From the NCBI GenBank assembly GCA_029582265.1, contig CM055830.1:33645172-33709171 (forward strand): a DNA stretch of 64,000 bases, read 5' to 3'. The notes beneath the pieces are model-generated. The model was not told the DNA's origin, searched no databases, and saw only the letters and a program-made list of their open reading frames with translations. How positions within the stretch are numbered: the stretch's first letter is position 1; each line of letters starts with the position of its first letter. The position numbers and the translations under genes are program-made. This document shows, one piece after another, positions 27,001 to 39,000 of the stretch. Source of the DNA: Zoroaster sp. YZ-2022. Its lineage: Eukaryota > Echinodermata > Asteroidea > Forcipulatida > Zoroasteridae.

Positions 27001-30000
27001 ATTCAAATAAAGATTAAGAAAAAAAACAGTCTCAGGTGACTGTAACGAAGATATTCAAGAATATACAACTTTTCAATGAAACGTTAGAGAAGCGGATAAG
27101 CTGCGTAGTCGTTTAGCTTCATTACCTTTAGTCGTTAACTGAGGAGTTGTGGATGCAGTAGTGCTTCTTGTAGTTGGCTCGGTAGATGAGAATTCTTGAA
27201 AGGCAATAATGATATCGCATTATTCATTCGAATCAATATTATGTGTAACATAAAATTTAGTGAATGTTGAATCGAGTAAAAACGAGGAATCGTACATACA
27301 ACGAAAAGAGAACATGTTTAAATTGGAATTTTGGTGGAAGAAAAACCTGTTTCCTACGGAAGTAGATGAAAATACCTTCAATGCAGCCCAAGACGTTTAA
27401 CTCAATCGTTGCTTCATTCGCACCGCTGACTTCTGTGAATTCGATTCGCAATTCAGTTACCCCTTCTAGAGATGTTTCCCCGATAGAAAAGAGTTCCATT
27501 TTTGGCCTCGTTCCCTGAAGAAGCACGGTGGTTGACTGTAAAATGGTGCAAGGACACATTTTATTCAATGAAAAAGTGCACAATCTAGAAAGCATTTTTG
27601 GATAATAGCTAGATAACGTGCAGTAAAGAAACAAAGCTTTTATATATAATGTTTCTTTCTCACCTCGCTGCCTGTAGTTTCGTCGATTACTGTTGTAAAT
27701 TCGGTATCTCCTGATTTCTTTGTTGACACGGTGAATGTGACTTTGACTGGTTGGGATTGAGTCCTATTCTCTGTTGGTGTGGTTGGTCCTTCAGCCTTTT
27801 CTGTTGCGCTGCTTGGTTTCAGTGGACGTAAAGTCACGACGATTGCACGAAGATTGATAGTCTGGCTGAACTGACGCTCCAAGACGGGAGTATCTGCAAA
27901 ACCTTCCTCGATTGGTAATTCGGTGAACGTGAGGTATTTCGTTTCATTGTCAATCTCGACTTTTCCTCGAATTCTGTCTGTTGATTCTAGTCCCGTTTTG
28001 CCGTCCATTGGCTCAAGACAGTATCCTGCATGGACATTGAATGAATGAAACATCTCTTAATCGGAATGATTTTGGAGGTAAAATAATAGAACGCAGAGAG
28101 AAATGAAAAAGAGGAAGTAGTTTTTTCTCAGTTTTCATTAACCGGTTGTATTACCTTCCGTTGTTGACAGCTGAGACGTTGTAGAGGTTGTCGTCTGTTC
28201 GGTGGTTGTTTCAGAAGATGTTGAAATGGCCATAGTGGTTGTCGATTGTTCTGTTGTCGTTGTTGGAGATACCACGGTAACGGTTTTTGTTGTTATCTCG
28301 GTTGTTGTGTATTCTGTGGAAAATGAAAACATATTTTGACTGGCGTACTCAGCAAAATTTGAAAGTCTGTGCAGTGTATGATGATAAGTAGGGGAAATTC
28401 TGCGCGTGCATATTTTCTTTTAAAAACTTACGTCGTTAAAGTTACATAGTGAATAACTAGTTACAACTGATGGCAATTTGTACCAAAGCCGCAGTACCTA
28501 GCATACCTTCTTTGCATCCCAAGACATGCAATTCCAATGTCGGAGAATCAATTCCAGTGACGTCCTGGATTTCAATACGGTACGCTGTTACGCCTCTAGA
28601 GTATCATCACCGGTCAATAAGAGCTGTTGTGATGGCCGATCATTTACAAGTGTGAAGGTAATGATCTGTTAAAAGCAGCAAAACCGAGAATAAATAACAA
28701 CATTCTAGCACTGACTTTGTACATGCCTAATATTAACGTGGAAAACGAGATAGCATGCAAAAGATGTTTTAATTTTGAAAGAATATCGCAGTTCTCACCT
28801 TGGCATCTTCTCCGCCGGAACCTGCGTATGGATTAAATTCAGTGTCTGTCGATTTCTTGGTGAAGAACGCAATTTTGACAGTGGCCGGTTCTCGGTCGCT
28901 ACCAGTCGTTGGTGTTGTGGTGGAAGATGCTGGAGAAAGCAGCGTTATGCTGACACCTCTGATTATCGCACGTTTTCTTAAATCTCCCTCCAAGCTGGGA
29001 TATGTGGATGCATCACCAAAGGTAGGTAAATCTTTGATCTTGATTGACATTGTGCTAACATCTAATTCAATGAAATCATTCGGGCGCAGTTCTCCCTGAA
29101 GTCCTTCTTCACCTGTCCATGGGTTCCAAACAGTAACCTGTATGGAAAAGAAATATTGAAATATATCAAAGACACGCCCATGCAAAACCCACTTTTATGG
29201 AAGAGCTCACTGTAGTGATTACGCTGTGTACTCGTTAAACTTATTTACCTTGAGTTGTTGGTAGCTGAGGAGTTGTGGTGCTGACGGTTGTGGATGCAGT
29301 AGTGCTTCTTGTAGTCGGCTCAGTAGTTGAGTATTCTTGAAAGGCAATAATGATATCGCATTATTTAATCGAAACAATGTTATGCTTAACTTTCAGGCTT
29401 TAAATGAATGTTGAATCGAGTAAAGACGAAGAAACGAACAAAGAAGCAAAAGAACATATTTAAATTCGAACTTTTGATTGAAGAGAATCAGTTTTTTATA
29501 CGCAGGTAAAATGAAATACCTTTAATGCATCCCAAGACGTTCAACTCAATCGTTGCTTCATTTGCACCGGTGACTTCTGTGAATTCGATTCGTACTTCAG
29601 TTACGCCTTCTAGCGATATTTCTCCGACAGAAAAGAGCTCCATTTTCGGCCGCGTTCTCTCAAGAAGAACGGTAGTTGACTGTGAAATTGAGCAATGACA
29701 CTTTTCATCAAACGGGAAAAGTGCAGATTCTTCTAGGATTTTTTTCGGATAATAGCTAGAAAACGGACTGTAAAGAAACAAAGATTTTATAAATAATGTT
29801 TCTTTCTCACCTCGCTGCCTGTAGTTTCGTCGATTACTGTTGTAAATCCGGTATCTCCTGGTTTCTTTGTTGACACCGTGAATGTGACTTTGACTGCTTG
29901 GGGTTGGAGTGGTTGTTCCTTCAGCCTTTTCTGTTGCGCTACTTGGTTGCGGTGGACGTAAAGTCACGACGATTGCACGAAGATTGATAGGCTGGCTGAA

Positions 30001-33000
30001 CTGACGCTCCAAGACGGGAGTATCTGCAAAACCTTCCTCGATTGGTAATTCGGTGAACGCGAGGTATTTCGTTTCATTGTCAATCTCGACTTTTCCTCGA
30101 ATTCTGTCTGTTGATTCAAGTCCCGTTTTGCCGTCCATTGGCTCAAGACAGTATCCTGCATGGACATTGAATGAATGAAACATCTCTTAATCGGAATGAT
30201 TTTGGAGGTAAAATAATAGAACACAGAGAGAAATGAAAAAGTGGAATTAGTTTCTTCCCAATTTTATGAAGCGGTTGTATTACCTTCCGTTGTTGACACA
30301 CGAGACGTTGTAGAGGTTGTCGTCTGTTCGGTGGTTGTTTCAGAAGATGTTGAAATGGCCATAGTGGTTGTCGATTGTTCTGTTGTCGTTGTTGGAGATA
30401 CCACGGTAACGGTTTTTGTTGTTATCTCGGTTGTTGTGTATTCTGTGGAAAATGAAAACATATTTTGACTGGCGTACTCAGCAAAATTTGAAAGTCTGTG
30501 CAGTGTATGATGATAAGTAGGGGAAATTCTGCGCGTGCATATTTTGTTTGAAAAACTTACGTCGTTAAAGTTACATAGTGAATAACTAGTTACAACTGAT
30601 GGCAATTTGTACCAAAGCCGCAGTACCTAGCATACCTTCTTTGCATCCCAAGACATGCAATTCCAATGTCGGAGAATCAATTCCAGTGACGTCCTGGATT
30701 TCAATACGGTACGCTGTTACGCCCTCTAGAGTATCATCACCGGTCAATAAGAGCTGTTGTGATGGCCGATCATTTACAAGTGTGAAGGTAATGATCTGTT
30801 AAAAGCAGCAAAACCGAGAATAAATAACAACATTCTAGCACTGACTTTGTACATGCCTAATATTAACGTGGAAAACGAGATAGCATGCAAAAGATGTTTT
30901 TAATTTTGAAAGAATATCGCAGTTCTCACCTTGGCATCTTCTCCGCCGGAACCTGCGTATGGATTAAATTCAGTGTCTGTCGATTTCTTGGTGAAGAACG
31001 CAATTTTGACAGTGGCCGGTTCTCGGTCGCTACCAGTCGTTGGTGTTGTGGTGGAAGATGCTGGAGAAAGCAGCGTTATGCTGACACCTCTGATTATCGC
31101 ACGTTTTCTTAAATCTCCCTCAATGCTGGGATATGTGGATGCATCACCAAAGGTAGGTAAATCTTTGATCTTGATTGACATTGTGCTAACATCTAATTCA
31201 ATGAAATCATTCGGGCGCAGTTCTCCTGAAGTCCTTCTTCACTGTCCATGGGTTCCAAACAGTAACCTGTATGGAAAAGAAATATTGAAATATATCAAAG
31301 ACACGCCCATGCAAACACACTTTTATGGAAGAGCTCACTGTAGTGATTACGCTGTGTACTCGTTAAACTTATTTACCTTGAGTTGTTGGTAGCTGAGGAG
31401 TTGTGGTGCTGACGGTTGTGGATGCAGTAGTGCTTCTTGTAGTCGGCTCAGTAGTTGAGTATTCTTGAAAGGCAATAATGATATCGCATTATTTAATCGA
31501 AACAATGTTATGCTTAACTTTCAGGCTTTAAATGAATGTTGAATCGAGTAAAGACGAAGAAACGAACAAAGAAGCAAAAGAACATATTTAAATTCGAACT
31601 TTTGATTGAAGAGAATCAGTTTTTGTATACGCAGGTAAAATGAAATACCTTTAATGCATCCCAAGACGTTCAACTCAATCGTTGCTTCATTTGCACCGGT
31701 GACTTCTGTGAATTCGATTCGTACTTCAGTTACGCCTTCTAGCGATATTTCTCCGACAGAAAAGAGCTCCATTTTCGGCCGCGTTCTCTCAAGAAGAACG
31801 GTAGTTGACTGTGAAATTGAGCAATGACACTTTTCATCAAACGGGAAAAAGTGCAGATTCTTCTAGGATTTTTTTTCGGATAATAGCTAGAAAACGGACT
31901 GTAAAGAAACAAAGATTTTATAAATAATGTTTCTTTCTCACCTCGCTGCCTGTAGTTTCGTCGATTACTGTTGTAAATCCGGTATCTCCTGGTTTCTTTG
32001 TTGACACCGTGAATGTGACTTTGACTGCTTGGGGTTGAGTGGTTGTTCCTTCAGCCTTTTCTGTTGTGCTACTTGGTTGCGGTGGACGTAAAGTCACGAC
32101 GATTGCACGAAGATTGATAGGCTGGCTGAACTGACGCTCCAAGACGGGAGTATCTGCAAAACCTTCCTCGATTGGTAATTCGGTGAACGCGAGGTATTTC
32201 GTTTCATTGTCAATCTCGACTTTTCCTCGAATTCTGTCTGTTGATTCAAGTCCCGTTTTGCCGTCCATTGGCTCAAGACAGTATCCTGCATGGACATTGA
32301 ATGAATGAAACATCTCTTAATCGGAATGATTTTGGAGGTAAAATAATAGAACACAGAGAGAAATGAAAAAGTGGAATTAGTTTCTTCCCAATTTTTATGA
32401 AGCGGTTGTATTACCTTCCGTTGTTGACACACGAGACGTTGTAGAGGTTGTCGTCTGTTCGGTGGTTGTTTCAGAAGATGTTGAAATGGCCATAGTGGTT
32501 GTCGATTGTTCTGTTGTCGTTGTTGGAGATACCACGGTAACGGTTTTTGTTGTTATCTCGGTTGTTGTGTATTCTGTGGAAAATGAAAACATATTTTGAC
32601 TGGCGTACTCAGCAAAATTTGAAAGTCTGTGCAGTGTATGATGATAAGTAGCGGAAATTCTGCGCGTGCATATTTTGTTTGAAAAACTTACGTCGTTAAA
32701 GTTACATAGTGAATAACTAGTTACAACTGATGGCAATTTGTACCAAAGCCGCAGTACCTAGCATACCTTCTTTGCATCCCAAGACATGCAATTCCAATGT
32801 CGGAGAATCAATTCCAGTGACGTCCTGGATTTCAATACGGTACGCTGTTACGCCCTCTAGAGTATCATCACCGGTCAATAAGAGCTGTTGTGATGGCCGA
32901 TCATTTACAAGTGTGAAGGTAATGATCTGTTAAAAGCAGCAAAAACCGAGAATAAATAACAACATTCTAGCACTGACTTTGTACATGCCTAATATTAACG

Positions 33001-36000
33001 TGGAAAACGAGATAGCATGCAAAAGATGTTTTTAATTTTGAAAGAATATCGCAGTTCTCACCTTGGCATCTTCTCCGCCGGAACCTGCGTATGGATTAAA
33101 TTCAGTGTCTGTCGATTTCTTGGTGAAGAACGCAATTTTGACAGTGGCCGGTTCTCGGTCGCTACCAGTCGTTGGTGTTGTGGTGGAAGATGCTGGAGAA
33201 AGCAGCGTTATGCTGACACCTCTGATTATCGCACGTTTTCTTAAATCTCCCTCCAAGCTGGGATATGTGGATGCATCACCAAAGGTAGGTAAATCTTTGA
33301 TCTTGATTGACATTGTGCTAACATCTAATTCAATGAAATCATTCGGGCGCAGTTCTCCCTGAAGTCCTTCTTCACCGTCCATGGGTTCCAAACAGTAACC
33401 TGTATGGAAAAGAAATATTGAAATATATCAAAGACACGCCCATGCAAAACACACTTTTATGGAAGAGCTCACTGTAGTGATTACGCTGTGTACTCGTTAA
33501 ACTTATTTACCTTGAGTTGTTGGTAGCTGAGGAGTTGTGGTGCTGACGGTTGTGGATGCAGTAGTGCTTCTTGTAGTCGGCTCAGTAGTTGAGTATTCTT
33601 GAAAGGCAATAATGATATCGCATTATTTAATCGAAACAATGTTATGCTTAACTTTCAGGCTTTAAATGAATGTTGAATCGAGTAAAGACGAAGAAACGAA
33701 CAAAGAAGCAAAAGAACATATTTAAATTCGAACTTTTGATTGAAGAGAATCAGTTTTTTTTATACGCAGGTAAAATGAAATACCTTTAATGCATCCCAAG
33801 ACGTTCAACTCAATCGTTGCTTCATTTGCACCGGTGACTTCTGTGAATTCGATTCGTACTTCAGTTACGCCTTCTAGCGATATTTCTCCGACAGAAAAGA
33901 GCTCCATTTTCGGCCGCGTTCTCTCAAGAAGAACGGTAGTTGACTGTGAAATTGAGCAATGACACTTTTCATCAAACGGGAAAAAGTGCAGATTCTTGTA
34001 GGATTTTTTTTCGGATAATAGCTAGAAAACGGACTGTAAAGAAACAAAGATTTTATAAAGAATGTTTCTTTCTCACCTCGCTGCCTGTAGTTTCGTCGAT
34101 TACTGTTGTAAATCCGGTATCTCCTGGTTTCTTTGTTGACACCGTGAATGTGACTTTGACTGCTTGGGGTTGAGTGGTTGTTCCTTCAGCCTTTTCTGTT
34201 GTGCTACTTGGTTGCGGTGGACGTAAAGTCACGACGATTGCACGAAGATTGATAGGCTGGCTGAACTGACGCTCCAAGACGGGAGTATCTGCAAAACCTT
34301 CCTCGATTGGTAATTCGGTGAACGCGAGGTATTTCGTTTCATTGTCAATCTCGACTTTTCCTCGAATTCTGTCTGTTGATTCAAGTCCCGTTTTGCCGTC
34401 CATTGGCTCAAGACAGTATCCTGCATGGACATTGAATGAATGAAACATCTCTTAATCGGAATGATTTTGGAGGTAAAATAATAGAACACAGAGAGAAATG
34501 AAAAAGTGGAATTAGTTTCTTCCCAATTTTTATGAAGCGGTTGTATTACCTTCCGTTGTTGACACACGAGACGTTGTAGAGGTTGTCGTCTGTTCGGTGG
34601 TTGTTTCAGAAGATGTTGAAATGGCCATAGTGGTTGTCGATTGTTCTGTTGTCGTTGTTGGAGATACCACGGTAACGGTTTTTGTTGTTATCTCGGTTGT
34701 TGTGTATTCTGTGGAAAATGAAAACATATTTTGACTGGCGTACTCAGCAAAATTTGAAAGTCTGTGCAGTGTATGATGATAAGTAGGGGAAATTCTGCGC
34801 GTGCATATTTTGTTTGAAAAACTTACGTCGTTAAAGTTACATAGTGAATAACTAGTTACAACTGATGGCAATTTGTACCAAAGCCGCAGTACCTAGCATA
34901 CCTTCTTTGCATCCCAAGACATGCAATTCCAATGTCGGAGAATCAATTCCAGTGACGTCCTGGATTTCAATACGGTACGCTGTTACGCCCTCTAGAGTAT
35001 CATCACCGGTCAATAAGAGCTGTTGTGATGGCCGATCATTTACAAGTGTGAAGGTAATGATCTGTTAAAAGCAGCAAAAACCGAGAATAAATAACAACAT
35101 TCTAGCACTGACTTTGTACATGCCTAATATTAACGTGGAAAACGAGATAGCATGCAAAAGATGTTTTGAATTTTGAAAGAATATCGCAGTTCTCACCTTG
35201 GCATCTTCTCCGCCGGAACCTGCGTATGGATTAAATTCAGTGTCTGTCGATTTCTTGGTGAAGAACGCAATTTTGACAGTGGCCGGTTCTCGGTCGCTAC
35301 CAGTCGTTGGTGTTGTGGTGGAAGATGCTGGAGAAAGCAGCGTTATGCTGACACCTCTGATTATCGCACGTTTTCTTAAATCTCCTCCAAGCTGGGATAT
35401 GTGGATGCATCACCAAAGGTAGGTAAATCTTTGATCTTGATTGACATTGTGCTAACATCTAATTCAATGAAATCATTCGGCGCAGTTCTCCCTGAAGTCC
35501 TGCTTCACTGTCCATGGGTTCCAAACAGTAACCTGTATGGAAAAGAAATAGTTGAAATATATCAAAGTCACGCCCACGCAAAGCTTCTTTTATGGAAGAG
35601 CTCACTGTAGTGGATAACGCTGTGAACTCGTTAAACTTATTTACCTTGAGTTGTTGGTAGCTGAGGAGTTGTGGTGCTGACGGTTGTGGATGCAGTAGTG
35701 CTTCTTGTAGTCGGCTCAGTAGTTGAGAATTCTTGAAAGGCAATAATGATATCGCATTATTTAATCGAAACAATGTTATGCTTAACTTTCAGGCTTTAAA
35801 TGAATGTTGAATCGAGTAAAAACGAGGAATCGTACATACAACGAAAAGAGAACATGTTTAAATTCGAACTTTTGATTGAAGAGAATCAGTTTTTATACGC
35901 AGGTAAGATGAAAATACCTTTAATGCATCCCAAGACGTTCAACTCAATCGTTGCTTCATTTGCACCGGTGACTTCTGTGAATTCGATTCGTACTTCAGTT

Positions 36001-39000
36001 ACGCCTTCTAGCGATATTTCTCCGATAGAAAAGAGTTCCATTTTCGGCCGCGTTCTCTCAAGAAGAACGGTAGTTGACTGTGAAATTGAGCAATGACACT
36101 TTTCATCAAACGGGAAAAAGTGCAGATTCTTGAAAGCATTTTTTTCGGATAATAGCTAGATAACGGACTGTAAAGAAACAAAGATTTTATAAAGAATGTT
36201 TCTTTCTCACCTCGCTGCCTGTAGTTTCGTCGATTACTGTTGTAAATTCGGTATCTCCTGATTTCTTTGTTGACACGGTGAATGTGACTTTGACTGGTTG
36301 GGATTGAGTCCTATTCTCTGTTGGTGTGGTTGGTCCTTCAGCCTTTTCTGTTGCGCTGCTTGGTTTCAGTGGACGTAAAGTCACGACGATTGCACGAAGA
36401 TTGATAGGCTGGCTGAACTGACGCTCCAAGACGGGAGTATCTGCAAAACCTTCCTCGATTGGTAATTCGGTGAACGCGAGGTATTTCGTTTCATTGTCAA
36501 TCTCGACTTTTCCTCGAATTCTGTCTGTTGATTCAAGTCCCGTTTTGCCGTCCATTGGCTCAAGACAGTATCCTGCATGGACATTGAATGAATGAAACAT
36601 CTCTTAATCGGAATGATTTTGGAGGTAAAATAATAGAACACAGAGAGAAATGAAAAAGTGGAATTAGTTTCTTCCCAATTTTTATGAAGCGGTTGTATTA
36701 CCTTCCGTTGTTGACACACGAGACGTTGTAGAGGTTGTCGTCTGTTCGGTGGTTGTTTCAGAAGATGTTGAAATGGCCATAGTGGTTGTCGATTGTTCTG
36801 TTGTCGTTGTTGGAGATACCACGGTAACGGTTTTTGTTGTTATCTCGGTTGTTGTGTATTCTGTGGAAAATGAAAACATATTTTGACTGGCGTACTCAGC
36901 AAAATTTGAAAGTCTGTGCAGTGTATGATGATAAGTAGGGAAATTCTGCGCGTGCATATTTTCTTTGAAAACTTACGTCGTTAAAGTTACATAGTGAATA
37001 ACTAGTTACAACTGATGGCAATTTGTACCAAAGCCGCAGTACCTAGCATACCTTCTTTGCATCCCAAGACATGCAATTCCAATGTCGGAGAATCAATTCC
37101 AGTGACGTCCTGGATTTCAATACGGTACGCTGTTACGCCCTCTAGAGTATCATCACCGGTCAATAAGAGCTGTTGTGATGGCCGATCATTTACAAGTGTG
37201 AAGGTAATGATCTGTTAAAAGCAGCAAAACCGAGAATAAATAACAACATTCTAGCACTGACTTTGTACATGCCTAATATTAACGTGGAAAACGAGATAGC
37301 ATGCAAAAGATGTTTTTAATTTTGAAAGAATATCGCAGTTCTCACCTTGGCATCTTCTCCGCCGGAACCTGCGTATGGATTAAATTCAGTGTCTGTCGAT
37401 TTCTTGGTGAAGAACGCAATTTTGACAGTGGCCGGTTCTCGGTCGCTACCAGTCGTTGGTGTTGTGGTGGAAGATGCTGGAGAAAGCAGCGTTATGCTGA
37501 CACCTCTGATTATCGCACGTTTTCTTAAATCTCCCTCCAAGCTGGGATATGTGGATGCATCACCAAAGGTAGGTAAATCTTTGATCTTGATTGACATTGT
37601 GCTAACATCTAATTCAATGAAATCATTCGGGCGCAGTTCTCCCTGAAGTCCTTCTTCACCTGTCCATGGGTTCCAAACAGTAACCTGTATGGAAAAGAAA
37701 TATTGAAATATATCAAAGACACGCCCATGCAAAACCCACTTTTATGGAAGAGCTCACTGTAGTGATTACGCTGTGTACTCGTTAAACTTATTTACCTTGA
37801 GTTGTTGGTAGCTGAGGAGTTGTGGTGCTGACGGTTGTGGATGCAGTAGTGCTTCTTGTAGTCGGCTCAGTAGTTGAGTATTCTTGAAAGGCAATAATGA
37901 TATCGCATTATTTAATCGAAACAATGTTATGCTTAACTTTCAGGCTTTAAATGAATGTTGAATCGAGTAAAGACGAAGAAACGAACAAAGAAGCAAAAGA
38001 ACATATTTAAATTCGAACTTTTGATTGAAGAGAATCAGTTTTTGTATACGCAGGTAAAATGAAATACCTTAATGCATCCCAAGACGTTCAACTCAATCGT
38101 TGCTTCATTTGCACCGGTGACTTCTGTGAATTCGATTCGTACTTCAGTTACGCCTTCTAGCGATATTTCTCCGACAGAAAAGAACTCCATTTTCGGCCGC
38201 GTTCTCTCAAGAAGAACGGTAGTTGACTGTGAAATTGAGCAATGACACTTTTCATCAAACGGGAAAAAGTGCAGATTCTTCTAGGATTTTTTTTCGGATA
38301 ATAGCTAGAAAACGGACTGTAAAGAAACAAAGATTTTATAAAGAATGTTTCTTTCTCACCTCGCTGCCTGTAGTTTCGTCGATTACTGTTGTAAATCCGG
38401 TATCTCCTGGTTTCTTTGTTGACACCGTGAATGTGACTTTGACTGCTTGGGGTTGAGTGGTTGTTCCTTCAGCCTTTTCTGTTGTGCTACTTGGTTGCGG
38501 TGGACGTAAAGTCACGACGATTGCACGAAGATTGATAGGCTGGCTGAACTGACGCTCCAAGACGGGAGTATCTGCAAACCTTCCTCGATTGGTAATTCGG
38601 TGAACGCGAGGTATTTCGTTTCGTCAATCTCGACTTTTCCTCGAATTCTGTCTGTTGATTCAAGTCCCATTTTGCCGTCCATTGGCTCAAGACAGTATCC
38701 TGCATGGACATTGAATGAATGAAACATCTCTTAATCGGAATGATTTTGGAGGTAAAATAATAGAACACAGAGAGAAATGAAAAAGTGGAATTAGTTTCTT
38801 CCCAATTTTTATGAAGCGGTTGTATTACCTTCCGTTGTTGACACACGAGACGTTGTAGAGGTTGTCGTCTGTTCGGTGGTTGTTTCAGAAGATGTTGAAA
38901 TGGCCATAGTGGTTGTCGATTGTTCTGTTGTCGTTGTTGGAGATACCACTGTAACGGTTTTTGTTGTTATCTCGGTTGTTGTGTATTCTAAGGTAAATAA

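Noticed and set aside
28769..29185. Alternative frame VTVWNPWTGEEG for P4 (and P8) that avoids the early stop
   Set aside because: It would need the preceding linker to end in phase 0. All TS exons end in phase 1, so it does not rescue the domain.
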